Shown: piece after piece, positions 1-8,285 of the stretch
Layout of the letters: every line of letters begins with the position of its first letter
How positions within the stretch are numbered: the stretch's first letter is position 1
Assembly: GCA_947629525.1 (NCBI GenBank)
Contig: CANREB010000002.1
Span: 113,410-177,409, forward strand
DNA: 64,000 bases
DNA from: an uncultured Lachnospiraceae bacterium
GTDB lineage: Bacteria > Bacillota > Clostridia > Lachnospirales > Lachnospiraceae
Direction: 5' to 3'
Position numbers and translations under genes: made by a program
The notes under the pieces: generated by a model
Told to the model about the DNA's origin: nothing
The model's input: only the letters and a program-made list of their open reading frames with translations
Database searches by the model: none

Positions 1-2651
1 TCGTCGCGCAAAATCACGGCGCTTTGAGCATGCGGATATTCTTTTCCGTTTATCAGGACTTTCTGCACATTATAGCTGCCGTACTCAAGCTTTCTTTCGT
101 TGATATACGTGACATTAAGATCCCTGTCCGCAAACCTGCACTTAACGCTTATCCTGCCGTTACTGTCAAACTGTTCGGCAAGAAGTTTCGGTTCGAGCAT
201 AAGAGCCCCGTCTTTTCCCCTTATTCCATACATCTCGGTAAGCACTGTAAGCAAAAGCCAGCTTGCCGCTCCCGTAAGATAATGATATACGCCTCTGCCG
301 TTTGGCATAAAGTATTCGGGTATGCCCGGATATATGCGTGAACGCTCTATATCAGCCGCATGGCTGTACAGGCTTTCGATTACCTTATATCCCTCTTTTA
401 CAAACTGTTTTTCGTAGAGTGCCTTTGCATACATGACAGCCATATGACTGAATACGGCACCGTTTTCCTTCTGCCCGTACCCAAAACCGTACATGCGCCC
501 CATATTGAGCTTAAGTTCATGGAAATCAGTGTTAAGTCTGTAACCGCCCACTTCCGGCTCATACAGATATTTGTCAACGGCATTTACGATTTCACCTATC
601 TGCTTTGTTGACGCTGTTCCCGACATTATGGCAAATACTTGGCTTGTGAGCATTATCTGCGGATCATTTCCCGATGAGGCACGCTCAAGCTGCTGCCCGT
701 CGTTGTCATAATATCCGTTAAACCATCCCTTTCCGTCGCCGTCGTCAAGCCACTCCCTGTTCTGAACATTTTTCACTATCCAGTCAGCTTTTCCTGTAAG
801 ATTTCTTACAAGGTCATCTACCGCTATTTCTTCTTTCTCCCCACTGACTTCATGCGCACAGACACCGGAATATTTTTTTAAGAGCAACTGTTTTTCGGAA
901 ATGCTGTCGTAGAGGCTCTCATTGTCCTCCAAAAGCATGACAAGCTCTTTCATAACAGATACTTTTTCAACGCCCGTAAGTTCTTTCAACGTCGCGGCGA
1001 CATCGGCAAGCGACCTTAAGTTCCTGCCATACATCATCGTAAACGCTACGCTCTCCCCGCGGTCTTTTGCCATATCAAGCGCGTCGTTCCAGTCAGCGCC
1101 TCTAATGCGGATGTGGTTGTGTTCTCCCACATCGTAAAACGAGGTAAGCATCTCGACAAGCAGATGTTCAAGAACCGTTCCACGGTACTCACTGCCTGCG
1201 CTGTCTTTCTGTACGCATCCCTGCTGCTCATTCCACATCTCATCGGCAGATTCGCCGCGGCATATTATCCTGTCCTTAAAATACGGCAGATCTTCAAGCA
1301 GGAAACCATAATCGCCTGTCTGATCAAGATAAAGCTTTGTCGTTATGAACGGCCATACGCCATGATCCATCCATACACGCGCTATTCCGTTCCTGTCAGC
1401 GATAAACTCTCCCGGCTTTGCACCTATTATCGTTGCGTTCGTTCCGTCTATCCTGACGCCGCCGAAATTATTCGTAAGCATTTCCCTTACACCGCCCGGA
1501 TTCATCAGAAGAAGCGCAAGGCAGTCCTGCCACAGATCGCGCCATCCTCTGCCGCCTTTGCCGTAATCGTGGTGAGGCAGGAATGAGCATCCGTATATCC
1601 TGCGCAGTACAGGTTGAAAATTGACCCAATACAGCCAGTTGTCAAATAATCTGTCCGCCGATTTATATTTGATATAATTGACACCGCACCAGTGCTTTTT
1701 GGTGTCGGCAAGCGCGCTGTCAAAATAATCCTCTTTAAGAAATCTTACAGTGTCCGCCTCAAGTTTCTCCACGGTATCACTGCCATATGCAAGCGCCTGA
1801 ATATATGTAACACTCTCATCAGGCTTCAATGTTACGGGACTGTATTCCAGTCCGCCCATCGCTTCATATCCGTCTATGCGCTTTCCCGCAGCCACCGTTT
1901 TTACCGAGTCCTGCGCCACGGCTCTTGGATTTTCAAGATTTCCGCCCTCTCCTATAAAGTCCTCAAGCACAGGATAAAATCCTGACGGACGCTCACCGCG
2001 GCAGCTTCCGAATACACCGTAGACGACCGTATTTTTCTTATGTCCGCGCTCGTCAAACGTAAGCGTGGGATCGATAGCCACGCCATAGTCCATTGTGAAT
2101 ATCCTGTTGAGCATGCTTGTCACATTTCTGTGGTCACGTATATTGTCGGCGCTCCTGCCGTAAATAGGCACGGCGTCTATCCCCTTTACAGTAATATCCG
2201 TATCAGAGCAATTTGTTATTACTATCTTAGTAAGCTCCACCGACGACTCTTTCCACGGAACAAAAGTCGTTATCTCTGATTTTAAGCCAAACTCGTCTGA
2301 CACGCGTGTCATTTTATGGTATAAAAGCCCTGCCTCGAGACTTGTTTTTTCCTTATTGCCGGTAAACTTAAGCGCCTGCTGCGCACTTGATACGCCTGTC
2401 GCCGACCAGTATCTGCCGTTTTCAAGCTTTACCCAGAAATTACGCGTTGATTTATTATTGTGAAGCCCCTCACATGTCACGGGCTCAAGCAGGAATGTAT
2501 TCTGACCCGTTTTGCTGTCTCCGCCAAGTTCAGGCGTTATGCTGCTCATTGCCCCTTCCTCTCCCGCAAGAGGAAAATACAGGTAACTGACAAGTTCCGG
2601 ATCATCAAGCCTGAAAGTGCCGTTTTCATCGATAAACCTTATTTTTTCCAT
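1..2651 (-). CDS. GH94-type glycoside phosphorylase (cellobiose phosphorylase-like), 3' end cut by window edge
   Basis: The frame is open from an ATG at 2651 to the window edge, about 883 codons, with its C-terminus missing. The N-terminal half is a beta-sandwich-like domain rich in aromatic residues, followed by an alpha-toroid-like half. Around residue 517 it carries GADWNDALDMA, which matches the conserved Asp region of GH94 phosphorylases (formerly GT36), where the Asp acts as general acid. Family members split beta-glucosides with phosphate to give glucose 1-phosphate in the cytoplasm. No signal peptide is visible, as expected. The start overlaps the end of the AraC gene by 13 bp, so translation is probably coupled and the AraC protein is the likely regulator. 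Family membership is fairly sure; the exact sugar (cellobiose, cellodextrin, laminaribiose or beta-1,2-glucan) cannot be read from the sequence. Confidence 0.8.
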   Translation of the reverse strand, partial: MEKIRFIDENGTFRLDDPELVSYLYFPLAGEEGAMSSITPELGGDSKTGQNTFLLEPVTCEGLHNNKSTRNFWVKLENGRYWSATGVSSAQQALKFTGNKEKTSLEAGLLYHKMTRVSDEFGLKSEITTFVPWKESSVELTKIVITNCSDTDITVKGIDAVPIYGRSADNIRDHRNVTSMLNRIFTMDYGVAIDPTLTFDERGHKKNTVVYGVFGSCRGERPSGFYPVLEDFIGEGGNLENPRAVAQDSVKTVAAGKRIDGYEAMGGLEYSPVTLKPDESVTYIQALAYGSDTVEKLEADTVRFLKEDYFDSALADTKKHWCGVNYIKYKSADRLFDNWLYWVNFQPVLRRIYGCSFLPHHDYGKGGRGWRDLWQDCLALLLMNPGGVREMLTNNFGGVRIDGTNATIIGAKPGEFIADRNGIARVWMDHGVWPFITTKLYLDQTGDYGFLLEDLPYFKDRIICRGESADEMWNEQQGCVQKDSAGSEYRGTVLEHLLVEMLTSFYDVGEHNHIRIRGADWNDALDMAKDRGESVAFTMMYGRNLRSLADVAATLKELTGVEKVSVMKELVMLLEDNESLYDSISEKQLLLKKYSGVCAHEVSGEKEEIAVDDLVRNLTGKADWIVKNVQNREWLDDGDGKGWFNGYYDNDGQQLERASSGNDPQIMLTSQVFAIMSGTASTKQIGEIVNAVDKYLYEPEVGGYRLNTDFHELKLNMGRMYGFGYGQKENGAVFSHMAVMYAKALYEKQFVKEGYKVIESLYSHAADIERSRIYPGIPEYFMPNGRGVYHYLTGAASWLLLTVLTEMYGIRGKDGALMLEPKLLAEQFDSNGRISVKCRFADRDLNVTYINERKLEYGSYNVQKVLINGKEYPHAQSAVILRD

Positions 2652-3649
2652 ATTCCGTACTCTCCTTCATATTCATATATTTTTGTCTGGCGGCAGTCTC
2701 TGTATTTCTTCGGCGACATTTTGTACTGTTCCCTGAAAATGCGGTGAAAATAGCTCAGATTTTCATATCCGACCGCATTTCCTATATCGGCAACGGACAT
2801 TGTCGTATTTTGAAGCAGATAAGCTGCCTGTCGCAGACGTTTTTCCTGCACAAGTTCCGTATATGTTCTGCCTGTCTTTTTTTTAATGAGGCGGCTCAGC
2901 CAGTAAAGATCGTAATGCAGCGTCTCCGCAAGGCTTGAAAGCTCGCCCTCTTTGTAGTTTTCTTCTACATAACGCAGTATCGTAAGAAGCAGATCTTCCT
3001 CCTTGGGTCTTCCGCCCATAGTGACCTTGTCGGTATGGTTGATGAGCTGCAGGAACAAAAGCCCCATCGTAAACTGATTGATGCTCCTTTTATTTGGCTG
3101 ATTGTTCATAAGCGTCCATATAAGGTTTTCAACAAGGTTCTGTATCGGAAGCACATCGGCGACTTTAAAGTGCAGATATCCTATTTTTCCTGACTCTTTG
3201 CCGCGCAGGCATTCCACTATAAATTCCCTTATAGGATTTTTTTCATCGCCTATCATGCGCAGCGGCTGGTCAAAAAATTCGGGCAGAATAATAAAATTGA
3301 CACCAATATCATTTTCAGACGCGGCGTCGATCTCCTGTATCGCATTCTGCCCTAAAAATAAAAGTTCGCCCTTTTTGAGCAGGACTTCCTCGCCGTTGAT
3401 ATGGTGGCATGTCTGTCCCGAGCACATATATATCACTTCCACATAGTTGTGCGTATGTTTCGGGAATGCCGCAAAACGGGTATGCGGACGCACCGTGATA
3501 AGTTTTGATGCGTCGAGAAGCTTCTTACTGTCGAACACGCTGCCGTTTGACTGTACGTAAATCTCCTCATTAATGCCCCCTCTGCCGTCAAGTATCTCCT
3601 GTTCCTCGGGCGTTATCTGTTTTAACTGTTCCAGCAATGTCTTATCCAA
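2639..3649 (-). CDS. AraC family transcriptional regulator with cupin-like sensor domain
   Basis: The protein has about 336 residues. The N-terminal part contains a cupin-like arm (residues about 50-130, with FPKHTHNYVEV and a later HHINGEE stretch) typical of sugar-sensing AraC regulators. The C-terminal 100 residues form two helix-turn-helix units, ending in the signature region VGYENLSYFHRIFREQY. It probably binds DNA as a dimer and controls the overlapping glycoside phosphorylase gene, with which it shares 13 bp. The start is uncertain: a TTG at 3649 lies 9 bases after an AGGA site, while the TTG at 3658 directly abuts that site, so 3649 is preferred. The ligand is not visible; a disaccharide or glucoside is inferred from the neighbour. 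Confidence 0.88.
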   Translation of the reverse strand: MDKTLLEQLKQITPEEQEILDGRGGINEEIYVQSNGSVFDSKKLLDASKLITVRPHTRFAAFPKHTHNYVEVIYMCSGQTCHHINGEEVLLKKGELLFLGQNAIQEIDAASENDIGVNFIILPEFFDQPLRMIGDEKNPIREFIVECLRGKESGKIGYLHFKVADVLPIQNLVENLIWTLMNNQPNKRSINQFTMGLLFLQLINHTDKVTMGGRPKEEDLLLTILRYVEENYKEGELSSLAETLHYDLYWLSRLIKKKTGRTYTELVQEKRLRQAAYLLQNTTMSVADIGNAVGYENLSYFHRIFREQYKMSPKKYRDCRQTKIYEYEGEYGIWKK

Positions 3650-3669
3650 TATTATCAATCCTATGCTTA

Positions 3670-4239
3670 TTATATCTCTACGTTAAGTTCCGCTTCCTCC
3701 TCAGCCTGTTTTTTAAAGTCTTCTATCTGCTCGGGGTTAAGCGTAGGAAGATCGCCCAATGACTTAACGCCGAACGTGCGAAGGAACTCTTCCGTCGTGC
3801 CGAATAAAAGCGGACGTCCGGGCGCATCAAGCCTTCCAAGCTCCTGTATGAGATTGAACTCAAGCAGCCTGTTTACCGCATGGTCACAGCTTACGCCTCT
3901 TATCTTCTCCACCTCAAGCCTTGTAACGGGCTGTTTGTACGCTATTATTGACAGCGTTTCAAGCAATGTATCTGACATTACATATTTTCGCGGCGCCTTT
4001 GCTACTTTTATAAGGTACTCATACAGTTCCGGCTTGGTACAAAGCTGAAACGACTCCTCAAGCTCCACTATGTATATGCCCCTGTTATCTTTTTTATATT
4101 TATCGTTCATATCCGCGATAGCCGCGCGTATATCCTCCTGCGGAAGTTCAAGCACATGGACAAGCTTTGACATCTCAACCGAATCGCCCATTGCAAAAAG
4201 CACAGCCTCAATAACCGCTTCTGTTTTATTCTTTTCCAA
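3670..4239 (-). CDS. scpB: Segregation and condensation protein B
   Basis: This 189-residue protein is the size of ScpB, the winged-helix kleisin-interacting subunit of the SMC-ScpA-ScpB condensin. Characteristic family blocks are visible: EAVLFAMGD near the N-terminus, LETLSIIAYKQPVTR (about residues 94-108) and EIRG-like KIRGVSCDHAVNRLLE, then the LFGTTEEFLRTFG segment close to the C-terminus. It would act at the nucleoid in chromosome compaction and segregation. It follows scpA with a 34-bp gap in the same direction, the usual Firmicutes arrangement. The start is a TTG with only a weak AGGT site upstream. Confidence 0.96.
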   Translation of the reverse strand: MEKNKTEAVIEAVLFAMGDSVEMSKLVHVLELPQEDIRAAIADMNDKYKKDNRGIYIVELEESFQLCTKPELYEYLIKVAKAPRKYVMSDTLLETLSIIAYKQPVTRLEVEKIRGVSCDHAVNRLLEFNLIQELGRLDAPGRPLLFGTTEEFLRTFGVKSLGDLPTLNPEQIEDFKKQAEEEAELNVEI

Positions 4240-4273
4240 TATTAATACCTGACCTTTTTAAGTAATATATCCT

Positions 4274-5023
4274 CTACGCCGCTATGCTTGAAGTAATCAT
4301 GATATCAGCGAACGTATCTTCCTGCTCGATGACGATGATACCCTGTTTCATCATCTCAAGCACGGCAAGGAATGTCACTATTATCTCCATTTTGCTCCCC
4401 TGCCGCTCCAAAAGTTTCCTGAAGCTGAAACGCTTATGGTTTTTGACATACTCTTCTATATAGAGCTGTTTTTCTTCAAGATTTATCTCATCCCGCTCTA
4501 TCTTGCCGAACTTGCTCCTTATAGGGTCTATCTTATCCTCCTGACGCTTTATGACTGACTTGAATATGTCGTGAAGTTTTGCCAGATTTACATCGCCGAT
4601 AAGTTCCTCATAATCTATCGGGTATCGGTAATCCTCCACTTCCTTTGGAAGCATCGGCTTTTTGTACCAGCTCTTTGCCGCATCCACCTGCTTGTCCCTT
4701 AATTCAAACGCCATATATTTGTACATCTTGTACTCTAACAGCTTTTGCACAAGCTCCGCCCTCGGGTCTTCTTCCTCGCCTTCCTCGTTCACTTCTTTCG
4801 GCAGCAGCATCCTGCATTTGATATCAAGCAGTGTCGCCGCCATAACAAGAAATTCACTCATGACATTCATATCCTCCGTCTCCATCTGACGGATATAGTC
4901 AAGATACTGTTCGGTGATGACCACTATCGGGATATCATATATATCTATCTTATTCTTCTCTATAAGATGAAGCAGCAGATCCAGCGGTCCTTCAAATACT
5001 TCAAGCTTAACTGATAACGCCAT
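4274..5023 (-). CDS. scpA: Segregation and condensation protein A (kleisin)
   Basis: The product is 249 residues, the normal ScpA length. It starts with the family hallmark FEGPLDLLLHLIEKNKIDIYD (helices that bind the SMC neck) and continues with MNVMSEFLVMAATLLDIKCR. The C-terminal winged helix includes the region around residues 200-240 that binds the SMC head. ScpA bridges the SMC dimer as the kleisin and recruits two ScpB. An ATG with GGAG six bases upstream fixes the start. The gene lies directly upstream of scpB, and both probably belong to one transcript with the phosphoesterase and carboxypeptidase genes upstream. Confidence 0.97.
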   Translation of the reverse strand: MALSVKLEVFEGPLDLLLHLIEKNKIDIYDIPIVVITEQYLDYIRQMETEDMNVMSEFLVMAATLLDIKCRMLLPKEVNEEGEEEDPRAELVQKLLEYKMYKYMAFELRDKQVDAAKSWYKKPMLPKEVEDYRYPIDYEELIGDVNLAKLHDIFKSVIKRQEDKIDPIRSKFGKIERDEINLEEKQLYIEEYVKNHKRFSFRKLLERQGSKMEIIVTFLAVLEMMKQGIIVIEQEDTFADIMITSSIAA

Positions 5024-5102
5024 TTCCTACTCCTTTCAAACTTCATGCACCTGTTTTATTTTACATATTTTTGGGAAAAAGCGCAAGACAAACTGACATT
5101 CG

Positions 5103-5963
5103 TCATTTAGGAAGAACACACACTTCATAGAGCTGCGCGGGATTAAAAAACCTGAACGGGATAGTGTGCGAACCGATCCCGCGCCCGAGAAGCATCGTCG
5201 AATTTTTTTCCTTAAAAATACCGCCGTCATATTTGGGGAATATCCTGTATGACGGCGCTATGACTCCTCCGATAACGGGAAGCCGCATTATACCTCCATG
5301 GACATGCCCCGAAAGCACAAGATCGGCTCCCCACCCCGCGTATTCCTTAAAGTAATCGGGATTATGCGCTATCAGTATATTACAGCGCCCGCGCTTTGCG
5401 CTCCCTATGGCGCTTTCAAGGTAATCCTCTTCCATTCCGCGTATTCTGAAATGAGCAAAGTATTTGAGGTCAAGTTCAAGCCCCGTAAGGGCAATATTAT
5501 ACTCGGGCAGTATGACACATTCATTTTCAAGTATCGTAACATTCGGACTTTCTATGCTCTTTTCCAGCACGTCATATTTATCCCTGAACTCATCCCGGCG
5601 CACCCTCATCTTTGTCTCATGGTTTCCAAGCCCGTAATATATATGGTAGTCACGGCTTAATTCGTTCACAAGATCGATGGCGGGCGTCATGTCCTCTTTG
5701 ACCTTTGATGTGACAAGATCTCCGGCGGATATGATAAAATCGGGATTTATGTCTCTTATCGCATTTATCAGTCTGTCATTTTTGCTGCCGTATACCTTAT
5801 TGTGAAGATCCGATATAAACACAAAGCGGCACGGTTTCGTGACGTTCGGAAGCGTAAACTCATCCTTTTCAACAACGAACCTGTTCCCGTCAATTATACC
5901 GACTATAAGCAGCGCTATACATATTATTGCGATAAACGCCCCAAGTATATAAAATATATTCAT
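5103..5963 (-). CDS. Membrane-anchored metallophosphoesterase (YkuE/YaeI type)
   Basis: The 286-residue protein begins with one hydrophobic segment (about residues 5-25), then a calcineurin-like phosphoesterase fold. The metal-binding motifs are all visible in order: FISDLHN, GDLVTSK, YGLGNHE, LIAHNPDYF and LSGHVHGG. This order fits the YkuE/YaeI group of membrane-attached phosphoesterases, some of which cleave UDP-diacylglucosamine or related lipids; the substrate here is unknown. It is predicted to face the extracellular or cytoplasmic membrane surface; topology cannot be settled from one segment. It sits between the D,D-carboxypeptidase (46-bp gap) and scpA in the same direction. A TTG immediately upstream of the ATG is also possible as start. 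Confidence 0.9.
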   Translation of the reverse strand: MNIFYILGAFIAIICIALLIVGIIDGNRFVVEKDEFTLPNVTKPCRFVFISDLHNKVYGSKNDRLINAIRDINPDFIISAGDLVTSKVKEDMTPAIDLVNELSRDYHIYYGLGNHETKMRVRRDEFRDKYDVLEKSIESPNVTILENECVILPEYNIALTGLELDLKYFAHFRIRGMEEDYLESAIGSAKRGRCNILIAHNPDYFKEYAGWGADLVLSGHVHGGIMRLPVIGGVIAPSYRIFPKYDGGIFKEKNSTMLLGRGIGSHTIPFRFFNPAQLYEVCVLPK

Positions 5964-6009
5964 CAAAACAACCTATATAACCTTTCCTGTATTATACGGC
6001 ACTTTACAG

Positions 6010-7185
6010 TCAGAGCAGATACTTAAGCACAAGACGCTTAAGATAATCAAGGTAATAAGCTTTCTCCACCGCCTGCACCGTCCTTAACGGCACGCTGCCT
6101 ATTATGCTGCCGTTAAGCCTGTAAACTATGCGTCCTGCCGCAGCGCCCTCTTCCACCGGCGCCGTCAGTTCTTCGCCGTACTCATAACTTTTCTCAATAT
6201 CGTTAAAATCCGCTCCCGTAATATCGAGATATCTGAAAGCATTCTCCGCGGCTACATCCACGAAATCCTGTTTTCCGCCTTTTACGCTTATAGGCGCCAT
6301 CCTGTCAGTATTCTCATCCACATAGAGCTTTGCCATCGAAAATCCATAGTCCAAAAGACTCTGCGCTTCCGAGAACCTCACTTTGAAATCGGGCGCTCCC
6401 ATTATAACGGCAATAAGATCGATACCGTCTTTAGACGCAGTGGCGCTGAAACAATATTTTGCAAGATTGGTCGATCCTGTCTTTAATCCCGTAGTCCACT
6501 GGTACTGTTTGAGAAGCTTGTTAGTGCTTGACAGCGTAAACGGCGTACTGCCGCGCCCTGTAACATGCGTGATATCCTCCTGCCATATCTGCGTGTAATT
6601 ATAGACTTCGGGATGTTTGGTTATAAGCTCTCTTGACATGACCGCCACATCCCTTGCCGTAGTGTGGTGCTCCATATCATTTGAAAGACCGCAGCAATCG
6701 ACAAAATGTGTGTTTGTCATTCCAAGTTCAGCCGCTTTCGCATTCATCCGCTCCACAAACTCCGCCTCGCTGCCTGCGAGAAACTCAGCCATCGCAACCG
6801 ACGCGTCATTGCCGCTTGCAACTGCTATGCACTTTATCAGCGTATCTACAGTCTGTACTTCGCCCTCCTCCAAAAACACCTGCGAACCGCCCATCGACAT
6901 CGCATATTCACTCGTCGTCACCTTATCTTCAAGCTTTATCCTGCCTTTTTCAAGTTCCTCAAACGTCAGAAGAAGCGTCATTATCTTGGTAATGCTCGCA
7001 GGACTTCTCACTTCGTCGGGATTTTTTTCAAATAAGACAGTACCTGTCGTCGCCTCCATAAGTATTGCTGACGGCGAAGTTATCTCAGGTCCCGCCGCCC
7101 TGACAATAATCACGTCTGACGCGGCAAGGGATATCGTCATTATGAACGCCATTAGTATACTGACAGCCTTTTTTTTATGCCACAT
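6010..7185 (-). CDS. D-alanyl-D-alanine carboxypeptidase (penicillin-binding protein, S11 family)
   Basis: This 391-residue protein has a signal peptide (residues about 1-31, ending near VRAAG) and the three serine penicillin-recognising motifs: SITK in SPASITKIM (about residue 62), SGN in VASGNDAS (about residue 123) and KTG in LKTGST (about residue 226). It therefore belongs to peptidase family S11, which trims the terminal D-Ala from peptidoglycan pentapeptides outside the membrane. A C-terminal PBP5-like beta domain and a final amphipathic or hydrophobic tail probably anchor it to the membrane. GGAGG six bases before the ATG supports the start. It is of DacA/DacF type; the exact paralogue and any link to sporulation are not decidable here. 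Confidence 0.95.
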   Translation of the reverse strand: MWHKKKAVSILMAFIMTISLAASDVIIVRAAGPEITSPSAILMEATTGTVLFEKNPDEVRSPASITKIMTLLLTFEELEKGRIKLEDKVTTSEYAMSMGGSQVFLEEGEVQTVDTLIKCIAVASGNDASVAMAEFLAGSEAEFVERMNAKAAELGMTNTHFVDCCGLSNDMEHHTTARDVAVMSRELITKHPEVYNYTQIWQEDITHVTGRGSTPFTLSSTNKLLKQYQWTTGLKTGSTNLAKYCFSATASKDGIDLIAVIMGAPDFKVRFSEAQSLLDYGFSMAKLYVDENTDRMAPISVKGGKQDFVDVAAENAFRYLDITGADFNDIEKSYEYGEELTAPVEEGAAAGRIVYRLNGSIIGSVPLRTVQAVEKAYYLDYLKRLVLKYLL

Positions 7186-7252
7186 AGGAATCCTCCTATC
7201 GGTTATTCACCGTTTATTAAGAAATCTATGCGGATTTTGTCTCTCTTATGCA

Positions 7253-7283
7253 ATATGGACGGCAATAAAACTGCCGCCCATAT
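7253..7283 (-). terminator. 12-bp hairpin between CmpB-like gene and carboxypeptidase gene
   Basis: The arms ATATGGACGGCA and TGCCGCCCATAT pair over 12 bp with one G-U pair and a 7-base loop. It lies just downstream of the minus-strand gene ending at 7293. No T-run follows on the minus strand, so it may be a weak terminator or a transcript-end stabiliser rather than a classical rho-independent terminator. Confidence 0.4.
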
Positions 7284-7292
7284 AAAATCTGT

Positions 7293-7892
7293 CTATTTTC
7301 TTCTGAATTTGTGATACAGCTCCGACAACTCATGCCTTGTCTCGTCCTTTATCTTTACGGACATTGCAAAGTGATAGCCGAAATCAAAGACGATCATAAC
7401 AAATATCAGCGCAATCGTCTTGATGCCCCATGAATATGGATATCTGTCCACAAAGCTCATCACCTTGTCAAACAGGAACGTTATGATTATAACGGCATAC
7501 AGCCCCCACGCCAGTGTGCTTTCAAGACATACAACACCTTTATAGTTGCAGAACTTATCATTGTAATCCCACCACACTTCTCCGAAAAGCCTGAGCATAA
7601 GCTTTGCCACGACAAACTCAAAAGCTGTGGCAAGCAGCGCCCCTACGATATAGAGCGCGATTATATTATCGGCAAAAGGATGCAGCAATATATATCCGAC
7701 TGTGGCTCCAAATCCGTATATAGGACAAAACGGTCCTGTCATAAATCCTCTGTTGGTAAGCTTTTTGTTGCAGAAAGACATGTAGATGGACTCAACTACC
7801 CATCCGATAATGCTGAACAAAAAAAAGCAGGCAACAAGATGATACAGATCGTATCCCGCGATATGGATTTCTCTCAGCATTGATATCCGCAT
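7293..7892 (-). CDS. CmpB/PF06541-type membrane protein (putative ABC-transporter type IV)
   Basis: The product has 199 residues and about five membrane-spanning segments. The first segment carries the recognisable block FSIIGWVVES, followed by NRGFMTGPFCPIYGFGA, which is the conserved signature of the PF06541 family (DUF1113, named after CmpB). Function is unproven in the family despite the ABC-transporter label; no ATPase gene lies nearby. AGGAGG seven bases upstream of the ATG at 7892 fixes the start. It lies 72 bp downstream of rpsU, after the rpsU terminator, so it may be transcribed by read-through or from a promoter that is not obvious. Confidence 0.85.
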   Translation of the reverse strand: MRISMLREIHIAGYDLYHLVACFFLFSIIGWVVESIYMSFCNKKLTNRGFMTGPFCPIYGFGATVGYILLHPFADNIIALYIVGALLATAFEFVVAKLMLRLFGEVWWDYNDKFCNYKGVVCLESTLAWGLYAVIIITFLFDKVMSFVDRYPYSWGIKTIALIFVMIVFDFGYHFAMSVKIKDETRHELSELYHKFRRK

Positions 7893-7927
7893 CGATATTC
7901 CTCCTTATCACTTCCAAAATAAATATG

Positions 7928-7958
7928 AAAAAATCCCTGACTTATAGCCAAGGATTTT
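7928..7958 (-). terminator. Rho-independent terminator after rpsU
   Basis: Read on the minus strand, AAAATCCTTG pairs with CAGGGATTTT across a 9-base loop and runs into a T-stretch. It begins 6 bases after the rpsU stop codon. Confidence 0.75.
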
Positions 7959-7964
7959 ATTTCA

Positions 7965-8141
7965 TTAATTATATTTACGCTTTCTGGCTGCTTCAGACTT
8001 TTTCTTGCGTTTTACGCTTGGCTTCTCATAATGCTCTCTCTTGCGGATTTCCTGCTGGATTCCGGCTTTAGCACAGCTTCTCTTAAACCTGCGTAAAGCG
8101 CTGTCCAAAGTTTCGTTTTCTTTAACGATTACATTTGACAT
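7965..8141 (-). CDS. rpsU: 30S ribosomal protein S21
   Basis: A 58-residue, strongly basic protein. It begins [20 protein letters not shown] and ends in a Lys/Arg-rich tail ([16 protein letters not shown]), both typical of bS21. The protein binds the 30S platform near the anti-Shine-Dalgarno end of 16S rRNA and helps initiation. An unusually strong GGAGGGAGG site precedes the ATG. It is transcribed from its own promoter (8217-8244) and closed by a hairpin terminator. Confidence 0.97.
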   Translation of the reverse strand: MSNVIVKENETLDSALRRFKRSCAKAGIQQEIRKREHYEKPSVKRKKKSEAARKRKYN

Positions 8142-8216
8142 ACTATCACACCTAACCTCCCTCCAGCCCTATTATCGTGTGCCAGACTGTTCGGGTTTCT
8201 TCACTGCACACCTACG

Positions 8217-8244
8217 ATTATACCATATATTGAGAATACGTCAA
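8217..8244 (-). promoter_or_regulatory. Sigma-A-type promoter of rpsU
   Basis: On the minus strand TTGACG (8239-8244) and TATAAT (8217-8222) are separated by 16 bp, about 75 bases upstream of the rpsU start. Confidence 0.8.
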
Positions 8245-8255
8245 CAGTTTTTTGG

Positions 8256-8285
8256 AAAATTATTTTAATTAAAATTATTTTAATT
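8256..8285. repeat. 15-bp perfect tandem duplication over the alaS stop codon
   Basis: AAAATTATTTTAATT occurs twice in direct tandem (8256-8270 and 8271-8285). The downstream alaS codons and stop (8275-8277) lie in one copy; the second copy is untranslated. There is no GC-rich terminator hairpin after alaS. Confidence 0.85.

Noticed and set aside
6617..7285. Long plus-strand frame opposite the carboxypeptidase gene
   Set aside because: The minus-strand frame carries SITK, SGN and KTG motifs, so the plus frame is a shadow.
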